A stretch of DNA of 8,785 nt from Christensenella sp. UBA7102 (GTDB taxonomy: Bacteria; Bacillota; Clostridia; Christensenellales; UBA1750). The first letter of the stretch is position 1. Each line of letters opens with the position of its first letter. The stretch lies in contig DKYK01000086.1 of assembly GCA_002492415.1 (NCBI GenBank), positions 39,256 through 48,040 on the forward strand. The letters are read 5' to 3'. Position numbers and translations under genes: made by a program. Of the stretch, positions 1-6,160 are shown piece after piece. The notes under the pieces were generated by a model, which was given only the letters and a program-made list of their open reading frames with translations, was not told the origin of the DNA and did not search any database.

Positions 1-2
1 CC

Positions 3-443
3 TTTGCGCCCGGGGACGAGCGCGACGCCGCTGTGTACCTTGGCGACGCGCGCACCATGCGCTACATCGAGCCGCCCTTTACTGCGCAGCAGACGCGCGA
101 TTTCCTGCTCAGCTGCGCCCTGCGCCCCGAACCCCTTGTCTGGGCGGTGGAGGAGAGCGCCACGGGCGAAGTCATCGGGCACGTGATCTTTCATCCCTTT
201 GACGAGGGCAGCTGGGAACTGGGCTGGGTGCTGCGCTCCGACAAATGCGGACAGGGGTACGGCACGGAGCTGGGCTGTGCGCTGATTGCGGAGGCTGAGC
301 GCAGAGGGATTCCTGCGCTCGCCGCCGAAGCCGACCCGCGCAACGCCGCATCGCTGGCGCTGCTGCACAGCCTGGGCTTTTCCTATGCCGGGCAGGAGGA
401 GGGCCTGCAGGTCTTTCGGCGATGTACGACGCGGGAAATGTAG
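3..443 (+). CDS. GNAT family N-acetyltransferase, 5'-truncated by window edge
   Basis: The protein probably transfers an acetyl group from acetyl-CoA to an amine; the substrate cannot be read from the sequence. The reading frame is open from base 3, so the true start lies before the window; a GTG at 33 is the first possible internal start but cuts into the conserved N-terminal strand (FAPGDERDAAVYLGD, with residues before it typical of the 'LRPF..gD' opening). About 146 codons are visible. The acetyl-CoA pyrophosphate loop is seen as CGQGYGTELG, following the strand LGWVLRS. The C-terminal DPRNAASLALLHSLGF matches the D.rN.aS..l...lGF motif of RimJ/RimL-like GNAT proteins. The gene ends in TAG at 441-443 and runs convergently into the hydrolase gene, with a shared terminator between them. 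The family call is secure; the function is open. Confidence 0.88.
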   Translation, partial: FAPGDERDAAVYLGDARTMRYIEPPFTAQQTRDFLLSCALRPEPLVWAVEESATGEVIGHVIFHPFDEGSWELGWVLRSDKCGQGYGTELGCALIAEAERRGIPALAAEADPRNAASLALLHSLGFSYAGQEEGLQVFRRCTTREM

Positions 444-468
444 TAAAAATCAGGACAAAACTGCTGAT

Positions 469-518
469 AAAAAGCAGCGAAACACACTCTCTTTTGGGGT
501 GCGTTTCGCTGCTTTTTT
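469..518. terminator. Bidirectional Rho-independent terminator
   Basis: The arms 469-487 and 499-518 form a stem of about 19 bp (GCAGCGAAAC core, one A/C mismatch at 484/502) with an 11-base loop. Six Ts follow the stem on the + strand (513-518), and five As at 469-473 become a U tract on the - strand. It can therefore stop transcription from both the GNAT gene and the convergent hydrolase operon. Confidence 0.92.
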
Positions 519-535
519 GCCGGGCGTGCCCTGTT

Positions 536-1504
536 CTACAGCTGAAGAAATTCAAAAATCCGGGTAAAATAGGGCAGGAGATCGGCGTTTTTGCAGCGAT
601 AAATTTCGTGCTTAACGCCGGGAATTTCCACCATTTCCGCACAGGAAACGGCGTTTGCAAAGCGCTCGATGGCCTCGTTTCGCACGCTGCTTTCCAACTG
701 CGCGCGCAGAATCAGCGTGGGCGTGCGGATGGCGCGCAGCGCTTTTATCTGCATCAGGCGGTCGTAATTGCGCAGCGATTCCCAGATCCAGCGGTAGGAC
801 GCGGCGGAAGTGCGGTACTCCGGCGTGTCGCGGCGCAGCTGCGCGTAGTAGTCAAACCGCGTGCGGCAGGTGGTGCAGCTGGTGTCAAAATCTTCGTTCG
901 GACAGTAGGGTTTGTGGCCGAAAAAGCGCTTCTTTCCTTGTCCGGCCAGCAGGAAAAATGCAGCCATACCCTTGCTCAGCCAAAGAGGCAGGCCATCGGT
1001 TGCCGGGGCGATCATGGGCGCGTTGAGTACGCATTTTGCGAAAAGGTCGGGGTACAATTCCAGCGCACGCGCCGCGATGCCGCCGCCCATCGAGTGGCCG
1101 TAGAGGAAGAGCGTGGCCGCCTCAGGCAGACGTTTGCGCACGGCCATGACAAGGCTTGCGAGGTCGCGCACGTAGTCGTCAAAGTGATGGACGTAGACGG
1201 TGCCGGGATCGTCGATCTCGCGCGTGGAGCGGCCGTGGCCGCGGTGATCGTAGCACAATACGCTCACGCCCTGCTGCAGAAAAAGCCAGGCCACTTCGCC
1301 GAATTTTTCACCGCTTTCGGTAAAACCGTGGCTGATGACCGTCAGTGCGCGGGGATCTTTGGCGCGGTAAAGCGTGCAGTTCAGCTCAATTCCAGGCGTG
1401 GGAGAGTGGCGAAAGGCCGTGCGGCGGGCGTCCAGCGCAGGCAGCGCGATGCGGCGGTATTCCTGCGCAAAGTTTTCTTCGTTCAACAGCTGGATGGGCT
1501 TCAT
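536..1504 (-). CDS. Alpha/beta hydrolase (serine aminopeptidase S33 / monoacylglycerol lipase-like)
   Basis: This 322-residue protein has the fold and motifs of lysophospholipase/monoacylglycerol lipase (PldB-like) hydrolases, which cleave ester bonds. Visible motifs are the oxyanion strand VISHGF (57-61), CYDHRGHGRS (84-93), the nucleophile elbow GHSMGGG with Ser138, and a C-terminal His299 in GVKHE. The catalytic acid position, usually Asp in LLLQAG.D..V.N, reads LILRAQLESSVRN, so Glu271 may serve instead. A cap region at about 165-250 holds C201, C210 and C213 (the last two as CTTC). No signal peptide is seen, so the protein is probably cytoplasmic. It is the second gene of an operon with the enolase-superfamily gene, 8 bp apart, and its ribosome binding site overlaps that gene's stop codon. 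The substrate could be a lipid, a sugar ester or a lactone; nothing in the sequence decides it. Confidence 0.88.
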   Translation of the reverse strand: MKPIQLLNEENFAQEYRRIALPALDARRTAFRHSPTPGIELNCTLYRAKDPRALTVISHGFTESGEKFGEVAWLFLQQGVSVLCYDHRGHGRSTREIDDPGTVYVHHFDDYVRDLASLVMAVRKRLPEAATLFLYGHSMGGGIAARALELYPDLFAKCVLNAPMIAPATDGLPLWLSKGMAAFFLLAGQGKKRFFGHKPYCPNEDFDTSCTTCRTRFDYYAQLRRDTPEYRTSAASYRWIWESLRNYDRLMQIKALRAIRTPTLILRAQLESSVRNEAIERFANAVSCAEMVEIPGVKHEIYRCKNADLLPYFTRIFEFLQL

Positions 1505-1508
1505 TTTT

Positions 1509-1514
1509 CCTCCT
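1509..1514 (-). promoter_or_regulatory. Ribosome binding site of the hydrolase gene, overlapping the upstream stop codon
   Basis: On the minus strand AGGAGG lies 4 bases before the ATG at 1502-1504. The TAG stop of the upstream gene (1513-1515) shares bases with this site, which suggests translational coupling of the two genes. The spacing of 4 bases is short but usable. Confidence 0.8.
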
Positions 1515-2661
1515 AAATTGTGCTTTCGCGGCGTGCGACATCCGTCCGTTCAAACACTTCGGGCCGGAATTCCACGCCCAGGCCGGGCGCGTCGTCCACG
1601 TAAATGCGGCCGTTTTCAATGCCGATGTCGGTGCAGATCAGGTCGGGGAAGGTACGGTAGATGGCGCGCACCGTCTCCTGCTGGATGGTGTTGATGGTGG
1701 AAAGGTTGAAGTGCGCGCAGGCGCGGGTGAGCACGGGGCCGCCGCAGTTGTGCGTGGTGACGGGCAGACGGTAGGCGTCGGCCAGCGCCGCAATCTTCTT
1801 GCCCTCGGTAAGCCCGCCCGTCCAGCTCAGGTCCACCATCACGATGTCGGTGCCGTGCGCCTGGAACAGCGGCAGGTATTGCATGCGCGTGAACAGCCGC
1901 TCGCTGGCCAGAATCGGCACGTTGACCTTCTGACGCAGCGCGGCCAGATTGTCCACGTTGTCCACCATGATGGGGTCCTCCAGCCACTTGATGTTGAACT
2001 CCTGCAGCGCGTCCGCGATGCGGATGGCGGTGGGCAGGTTCCAGCAGGAATGGCATTCCACCGCGATCTCCATCTCGCCGCCCACCGCCGCGCGGATCTT
2101 GCGGAAGGGTTCCAGGCCGCGCATCAGGTCGCTTTTGAGCAGGTGCTGACCCTGCATGGGCGCGGAAAGGCCGTCCAACGGCCAGATTTTCATCGCGTGA
2201 ATGCCGCTTTTGAGCAGATCTTCGGCCAGAGTTCCGGCGTCCTGCATAAACCACTGGTCGTCCATGCGGCCGGTGCGATAGCCGCCGTGGCTGCCGCAGG
2301 TGTTATAGATGGGCACGCTGTCGCGTACCTTGCCGCCCAGCAGCCGGTAGACGGGCAGACCCGTCGCCTTGCCCAGCAGGTCCCACAGCGCGATGTCCAG
2401 CGCCGACAACGCGCGCAGCTCGGCGCCCGCGCAGCCCTGGAAGTTGGCCTGGGAATACAGGCGGTTCCACAGCTTTTCAATGTCCCGCGCGTCCTGCCCC
2501 AGCGCGATGGGGGCGAGAAAATCGTGTACGGCGCCCTCGATGGTGCCGGCCTGGTTGGTGGATTCGCCAAGGCCGATCAGCCCGCAGTCCGTGTGAACGA
2601 GCAAAAAGCAGCTGAGCGGGAATTCGGGCAGGCGCAGCGTCTCCAATTTGACAATCTTCAT
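1513..2661 (-). CDS. Mandelate racemase/muconate lactonizing enzyme family protein (probable acid-sugar dehydratase or isomerase)
   Basis: This 382-residue protein is a full-length enolase-superfamily enzyme. Such enzymes abstract the proton alpha to a carboxylate in a Mg2+-dependent way. The N-terminal capping domain spans about 1-115 and includes the ALSALDIALWDLLGKATGLPVYRLLGG signature (84-110). The barrel follows: Lys158 in MKIWPLD; metal ligands Glu202 (AVECHSC), Glu228 (KWLEDP) and Glu254 (LASERL); and His304 in THNCGGP, possibly paired with Asp277 (MVDLSW). The Lys/His arrangement and the ExH motif resemble the mandelate racemase subgroup of sugar-acid dehydratases (galactonate-dehydratase-like) and galactarolactone cycloisomerases, but the substrate cannot be chosen. 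It is the first gene of the operon, with its own promoter and a strong GGAGG site. The start at 2661 is fixed by this site and by the family's usual N-terminus (MKIVKLET). Confidence 0.9.
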   Translation of the reverse strand: MKIVKLETLRLPEFPLSCFLLVHTDCGLIGLGESTNQAGTIEGAVHDFLAPIALGQDARDIEKLWNRLYSQANFQGCAGAELRALSALDIALWDLLGKATGLPVYRLLGGKVRDSVPIYNTCGSHGGYRTGRMDDQWFMQDAGTLAEDLLKSGIHAMKIWPLDGLSAPMQGQHLLKSDLMRGLEPFRKIRAAVGGEMEIAVECHSCWNLPTAIRIADALQEFNIKWLEDPIMVDNVDNLAALRQKVNVPILASERLFTRMQYLPLFQAHGTDIVMVDLSWTGGLTEGKKIAALADAYRLPVTTHNCGGPVLTRACAHFNLSTINTIQQETVRAIYRTFPDLICTDIGIENGRIYVDDAPGLGVEFRPEVFERTDVARRESTI

Positions 2662-2675
2662 GGTGAACTACCTCC
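2659..2675 (-). promoter_or_regulatory. Translation start region of the enolase-superfamily gene (shared 17-mer, copy 1)
   Basis: Read on the minus strand this is GGAGGTAGTTCACCATG: a strong Shine-Dalgarno site, a 9-base spacer and the start codon. The identical 17 bases precede the ABC ATPase gene at 5010-5026 on the + strand. Identity stops exactly at both ends (C versus A before it, AAG versus GCA after it). Confidence 0.85.
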
Positions 2676-2706
2676 GATAAGGATGTATTTTTTTCTGGAT
2701 GAAACC

Positions 2707-2735
2707 AGTATACACCTTTTTGGCATCGGATGCAA
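2707..2735 (-). promoter_or_regulatory. Probable sigma-A promoter for the enolase-superfamily/hydrolase operon
   Basis: On the minus strand the -10 box TATACT (2707-2712) is preceded, 17 bp away, by TTGCAT (2730-2735), a poor -35 box. The predicted start near 2700 gives a leader of about 40 bases before the ATG. The weak -35 and the palindrome in the spacer suggest a regulated promoter, but this is inference. Confidence 0.55.
2723..2733. promoter_or_regulatory. Perfect 11-bp palindrome between -35 and -10: candidate operator
   Basis: GCATC-G-GATGC is a perfect inverted repeat lying inside the spacer of the minus-strand promoter, overlapping its -35 box. A protein bound here would block RNA polymerase. 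No particular regulator family can be assigned from the motif. Confidence 0.4.
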
Positions 2736-2812
2736 ATAATCCTTGCCGCGGCCGGGAATGAAGCGCGTGAAAAAGAAGCAAAATAGCCGTACTTGGGATG
2801 GGGGTTTGTGCG

Positions 2813-3658
2813 ATGAAAAAGGCGATGACGGTGCTTCTTGCGCTCGCGGCGTGCGCGGCGCTGATTTTGACGCGACACACGGAGCCCAGCTATCGGCTGG
2901 AAGCGGTGACGGTGCGCGATCTGACGGAAAAAATTGAGGCGGTGGGCACGGTGAGCTATGCGCAGCTCTACGCGCTGACGCCGGGCATGGCGGGCGTTGT
3001 GGAGCGCCTGTTCATTGAGGAGGGCGATTCAGTGCGCAAGGGGCAGGCGGTGGCCCAGCTGAGCCTGCCTACGCAGGGCGCGCAGGCCTACTGGGCCTCG
3101 GCGCAGGGCGCGGAAGCGGACGGCAGCGTTCAGGCGCAGGAGGAGCTGATGGAACTGTGTACGGTGCGAGCGCCGGCGGACGGACAGGTGGTGACGCTGT
3201 CGGCCTACGAGGGCATGCAGACCGCGCCGGGCATGGCCTTGGGCAGCTTGGGTTCGGAGCAGCTGTGCGTCACGGCGCTGGTGCCCGAGAGCGTAAAAGA
3301 AGAGCTATACGAGGGGCAGAGCGCGATAGTGCGGCGAGGCGAGCGCAGCTATGACGCGCGCATTGTCCGCATTCAACCCTCCACAGAGGCTGCGGCGCAA
3401 TACGTACTGACGCTGGAGACGCTTCGCGCGCAGCGGGCGCTGTGCGCAGGCATGCGCGTGGATGTGACGGTGACGGTGCAGGCCTGCAGCGGGCCGTCTG
3501 TGCCGCTGCAGGCCATTTCTAAGGAGGGAACCGTGCTGTGCCGCACGGAGACGGGCGTGGCGGAGACGCCGGTAGAGGTTGGCATGTGCACCGAAAGCTA
3601 TGCACAGCTACTCTCAGGCCCGCCGGTGGGCACGATGGTGGTGACGGGAGAGGAGTGA
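2813..3658 (+). CDS. HlyD/MacA-like periplasmic adaptor (membrane fusion) protein, compact form
   Basis: This protein of 281 residues is probably exported and membrane-anchored, and links a MacB-type permease to a substrate or to the cell envelope. The N-terminus MKKAMTVLLALAAC.. is a signal sequence; LAAC (11-14) fits a lipobox, so Cys14 may be lipidated, though hydrophobic residues continue past it and a simple membrane anchor is also possible. The two half-motifs of the lipoyl (barrel-sandwich) domain are clear: about 55-84 (GVVERLFIEEGDSVRKGQAVAQL) and 116-146 (TVRAPADGQVV...). Only about 31 residues separate them, so the long coiled-coil hairpin of MacA/AcrA is almost absent. A beta-barrel region follows to about 225. 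I chose ATG 2813 over 2798 because GATGGGGG sits 8 bases before it and it gives a standard signal peptide. The permease gene follows after 7 bp. Confidence 0.82.
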   Translation: MKKAMTVLLALAACAALILTRHTEPSYRLEAVTVRDLTEKIEAVGTVSYAQLYALTPGMAGVVERLFIEEGDSVRKGQAVAQLSLPTQGAQAYWASAQGAEADGSVQAQEELMELCTVRAPADGQVVTLSAYEGMQTAPGMALGSLGSEQLCVTALVPESVKEELYEGQSAIVRRGERSYDARIVRIQPSTEAAAQYVLTLETLRAQRALCAGMRVDVTVTVQACSGPSVPLQAISKEGTVLCRTETGVAETPVEVGMCTESYAQLLSGPPVGTMVVTGEE

Positions 3659-3665
3659 GGGTGAA

Positions 3666-4829
3666 ATGAAGCTGCAGGACGTCGTGCGGGCGGCGGCGCA
3701 GTCGCTGCGGGGCAACCCGGTGCGCGCACTGCTGACGGTGCTCGGGCTGTCTATCGGGGTGGGGGCGTGCATCGCCATCGGTTCGTTGGGAACAGCGGCG
3801 GTAAACGAGGTCAACAAGGAGATGGACCGCTTTGGCGTAGACCGGATCTGGATCAATGAAAATCCGGGCAACCAAACGCGGCTGACCGCGCAGGACGCAC
3901 AGACGCTGCGCACGGTAGGCAGCGCGGTGGCGCCCATGCGCTACGACGCGGTGCGCGCCAGCCAGGGCGCAGCACAGACGCCGTGCGCGCTCATTGCCAC
4001 CAACAGCGACTACATGGGGGTTGAGAATTTGGCGCTGGCTTCCGGCCGGTTTTTGATGGCGCTGGACGACGAAAAGCTATTGCGCACGGCAGTGATTGAG
4101 GATATACTGGAGGAAAAGCTGTTCGGCGCGGACGAGGGGCTGGGGCAGCGCATCACGCTGGGCGAGCACAGCTATACTGTGGTGGGCGTCATCCGCACAC
4201 AGTATTCGGAGTACTTTGGGTCGGACGCAGGCAAGCCCAAGGCCTATGTGCCGCTGTCCACCTATCAACAGCTGACGGGTTCGGAGACGGTGGATGAAAT
4301 CGTGGTGCGCGCCCAGGACGTGACGGTGGGCGCGGCGGCCGCGCAGGCAAAGACGGCGCTCAAGGGCGCGCATGCCGCGGGCGACGGCTTTGTGGTGACC
4401 TCCATGGCCGAGCAGATCGCCTCGGCAGAGCGCATTGTGCGCATTGTGACGACGGTGCTGGTGGTCATCGGCATCATTTGCATGCTGACCGGCGGCGTGG
4501 GCGTGATGAATGTGATGCTCACCAGCGTGCGCGAGCGGCGCAGAGAGATCGGTGTGCGCAAGGCCTTGGGCGCGCGGGACGCCGAGGTTTTTGCGCAGTT
4601 CGTGTGCGAATCGGCGCTCTACGGGGCGCTGGGCGCCGCGCTGGGTATGCTGACGGGGCTCGGACTGACCAGCGCGGGAGAGCGCATCATCGGCATCCAG
4701 GCGCAGCCCGTGCTCTGGGTGATGGCGTGCGCGGTGGCGTTTTCCTGCATGGTGGGCGCGGCCTCGGGCGTGTATCCCGCGATGCGGGCCGCTGGCGTTT
4801 CTCCGGTTACGGCAATGCGTCAAACGTAA
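3666..4829 (+). CDS. MacB/FtsX-like ABC transporter permease
   Basis: The 387-residue membrane protein has the MacB four-helix layout: TM1 at about 21-43, a large extracytoplasmic domain (about 45-255, MacB-PCD type), TM2 at about 259-287, TM3 at about 312-335 and TM4 at about 349-370. The cytoplasmic motif after TM2, GGVGVMNVMLTSVRERRREIGVRKALGA (split here only for description: 276-303), and the final YPAMRAAGVSPVTAMR are typical of this family. Such permeases do not form a classical channel; ATP hydrolysis in the cytoplasm drives movements of the outer domain (mechanotransmission), used for export of peptides, drugs or lipoproteins or for signalling. The nucleotide-binding domain normally fused (MacB) or encoded between adaptor and permease is absent here. 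The start follows a GAGGG site; the gene is 7 bp after the adaptor gene and probably cotranscribed with it. Confidence 0.9.
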   Translation: MKLQDVVRAAAQSLRGNPVRALLTVLGLSIGVGACIAIGSLGTAAVNEVNKEMDRFGVDRIWINENPGNQTRLTAQDAQTLRTVGSAVAPMRYDAVRASQGAAQTPCALIATNSDYMGVENLALASGRFLMALDDEKLLRTAVIEDILEEKLFGADEGLGQRITLGEHSYTVVGVIRTQYSEYFGSDAGKPKAYVPLSTYQQLTGSETVDEIVVRAQDVTVGAAAAQAKTALKGAHAAGDGFVVTSMAEQIASAERIVRIVTTVLVVIGIICMLTGGVGVMNVMLTSVRERRREIGVRKALGARDAEVFAQFVCESALYGALGAALGMLTGLGLTSAGERIIGIQAQPVLWVMACAVAFSCMVGAASGVYPAMRAAGVSPVTAMRQT

Positions 4830-4898
4830 CATGGATGTAATAAAAATGTAAGAGATGTTCCACATCACGGGAAACTGTCTAAAGTCCGTTCAATTCGC

Positions 4899-4930
4899 GC
4901 AAAAAAAATAGAGGAATTTGTGCAAAAAAA
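4899..4930 (+). promoter_or_regulatory. Two phased A-tracts upstream of the ATPase promoter (UP-element-like)
   Basis: GC followed by eight As (4899-4908) and GC followed by seven As (4922-4930) are spaced about 22-23 bp, roughly two helical turns. They lie directly upstream of the -35 box at 4934 and could bend the DNA or bind the RNA polymerase alpha subunit. The rest of the 4830-4933 stretch shows no gene and no terminator that I can support. Confidence 0.4.
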
Positions 4931-4933
4931 CAA

Positions 4934-4962
4934 TGGATAAATTCAATTTTAACATATATAAT
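4934..4962 (+). promoter_or_regulatory. Sigma-A promoter of the ABC ATPase gene
   Basis: TGGATA (4934-4939) lies 17 bp before a perfect TATAAT (4957-4962). The predicted start is near 4969, giving a leader of about 55 bases that contains the inverted repeat at 4979-4998 and the ribosome binding site at 5010. AT-rich DNA with A-tracts lies upstream. Confidence 0.8.
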
Positions 4963-4978
4963 GATTTTAGTAGTTCAG

Positions 4979-4998
4979 ATGACGAAACGACACGTCAT
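4979..4998. promoter_or_regulatory. Inverted repeat in the ATPase 5' leader
   Basis: ATGACG and CGTCAT form a perfect 6-bp inverted repeat around an 8-base centre, about 10 to 30 bases after the predicted transcription start. It could be an operator or a small mRNA hairpin that protects the 5' end. It has no T tract, so it is not a terminator. Confidence 0.4.
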
Positions 4999-5009
4999 TG
5001 AGAAAAGTA

Positions 5010-5026
5010 GGAGGTAGTTCACCATG
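5010..5026 (+). promoter_or_regulatory. Translation start region of the ABC ATPase gene (shared 17-mer, copy 2)
   Basis: GGAGGTAGTTCACCATG, preceded by A to make AGGAGG. It is identical over 17 bases to the start region of the enolase-superfamily gene on the other strand (2659-2675). The site fixes the ATPase start at 5024. Confidence 0.88.
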
Positions 5027-6145
5027 GCAAGCCTTTCCTTGCAGCACATCTATAAGATCTACGCCGGCGGCGTAACGGCTGTATCTGACTTCACCCTCGA
5101 AATTGAGGATAAGGAGTTTATCGTTCTGGTCGGACCTTCCGGCTGCGGCAAGTCCACCACCCTGCGCATGGTCGCCGGCCTGGAGGAGATTTCCGACGGC
5201 GAGCTGTACATCGGCGACAAGCTGGTCAACGATGTGGCCCCCAAGGATCGCGATATCGCGATGGTTTTCCAGAACTACGCTCTGTATCCGCATATGACCA
5301 TTTATGACAACATGGCGTTCGGCCTGAAGCTGCGCAAGACTCCCAAGGCGGAGATCGATCGCCGCGTCAAGGAAGCCGCCAAGATCCTGGACATTGAGCA
5401 CCTGCTTACCCGTAAGCCCAAGGCTCTGTCCGGTGGTCAGCGTCAGCGCGTCGCGCTGGGCCGTGCCATCGTCCGTGAGCCCAAGGTCTTCCTGATGGAT
5501 GAGCCTCTGTCCAACTTGGACGCCAAGCTCCGTGTTCAGATGCGTACCGAGATCACCAAGCTGCATCATCGTCTGCAGACCACCTTCATTTACGTTACCC
5601 ACGACCAGACCGAGGCTCTGACCATGGGCACCCGTATTGTCGTTATGAAGGATGGCTTCATTCAGCAGGTGGATACCCCCCAGAACGTGTTCGACTATCC
5701 GTCCAACCTGTTCGTCGCGGGCTTCATTGGATCTCCGCAGATGAACTTCTTTGATGTCAAGCTCGAGCGCCGCGGCAGTGATGTCGTTGCCGTGTTCGGT
5801 GAGAACGTCATCAAGGTGCCCGAGGGCAAGGTCAAGAAGCTGGTCGATGCCGAGTACGTTGGCAAGACCGTCAAGATGGGCATCCGTCCCGAGAACCTGC
5901 ACGACGAAGAACTGTTCCTGAACAACGCTCCCGACAGCATCATTGATGCGGACGTCGAAGTCGTTGAGCTGATGGGTTCTGAGACCTACCTCTACCTCAA
6001 GACCGTCGACACCGGTATTCCCTTCATCGCTCGCGTTGACGCCCGCTCCACCTCCAGAGCCGGCGATCGCATCAAGATCGGCATTGACGCCAACCGTCTG
6101 CACTTCTTCGATGTGGATACCGAGGCCACCATTCTGAACCGCTAA
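5024..6145 (+). CDS. Sugar-type ABC transporter ATP-binding protein (MsmX/UgpC/MalK-like)
   Basis: This 373-residue ATPase would power carbohydrate ABC importers from the cytoplasmic face. Motifs in order: Walker A GPSGCGKST (37-45), Q-loop Gln83, signature LSGGQ (135-139), Walker B VFLMDE (155-160), D-loop SNLD, H-loop His193, then the C-terminal OB/TOBE regulatory domain (about 235-370, including MGIRPENLHD) seen in MalK, UgpC and MsmX. All catalytic residues are present. No permease or solute-binding gene is adjacent, and the gene has its own promoter and terminator, which fits a shared 'multitask' ATPase such as MsmX serving several importers. Codon use differs sharply from neighbours: 21 of 23 Thr codons are ACC here, against 7 of 26 (16 are ACG) in the upstream permease gene. 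That suggests high expression rather than transfer. I leave the symbol empty because MsmX and UgpC cannot be separated from this sequence. Confidence 0.95.
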   Translation: MASLSLQHIYKIYAGGVTAVSDFTLEIEDKEFIVLVGPSGCGKSTTLRMVAGLEEISDGELYIGDKLVNDVAPKDRDIAMVFQNYALYPHMTIYDNMAFGLKLRKTPKAEIDRRVKEAAKILDIEHLLTRKPKALSGGQRQRVALGRAIVREPKVFLMDEPLSNLDAKLRVQMRTEITKLHHRLQTTFIYVTHDQTEALTMGTRIVVMKDGFIQQVDTPQNVFDYPSNLFVAGFIGSPQMNFFDVKLERRGSDVVAVFGENVIKVPEGKVKKLVDAEYVGKTVKMGIRPENLHDEELFLNNAPDSIIDADVEVVELMGSETYLYLKTVDTGIPFIARVDARSTSRAGDRIKIGIDANRLHFFDVDTEATILNR

Positions 6146-6160
6146 TCGTTCGCAATACAG

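Noticed and set aside
2696..2714. Possible CcpA cre site (TGAAACCAGTATACA)
   Set aside because: It fits the cre consensus only if one base is deleted, and the central CG is missing.
1345..2739. A 464-codon plus-strand open frame opposite the hydrolase and enolase-superfamily genes
   Set aside because: It is antisense to genes with intact catalytic motifs, has no credible ribosome binding site, and its translation has the low-complexity look of a codon-bias shadow. The same applies to the open frames at 422-1516 (+) and 4967-6187 (-).
2736..2797. Plus-strand promoter for the adaptor-permease operon
   Set aside because: AATAAT at 2735-2740 and TTGCCG at 2743-2748 each lack a partner box at proper spacing, so no promoter could be supported although one is expected in this region.
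2798..2812. Earlier ATG start for the adaptor at 2798
   Set aside because: No good ribosome binding site precedes it, and it adds MGVCA before a normal MKK signal sequence; the G-rich run 2800-2804 is well placed for the start at 2813.
4854..4866. Small hairpin GATGT-TCC-ACATC after the permease gene as a terminator
   Set aside because: The stem is only 5 bp with a 3-base loop and no T tract follows.
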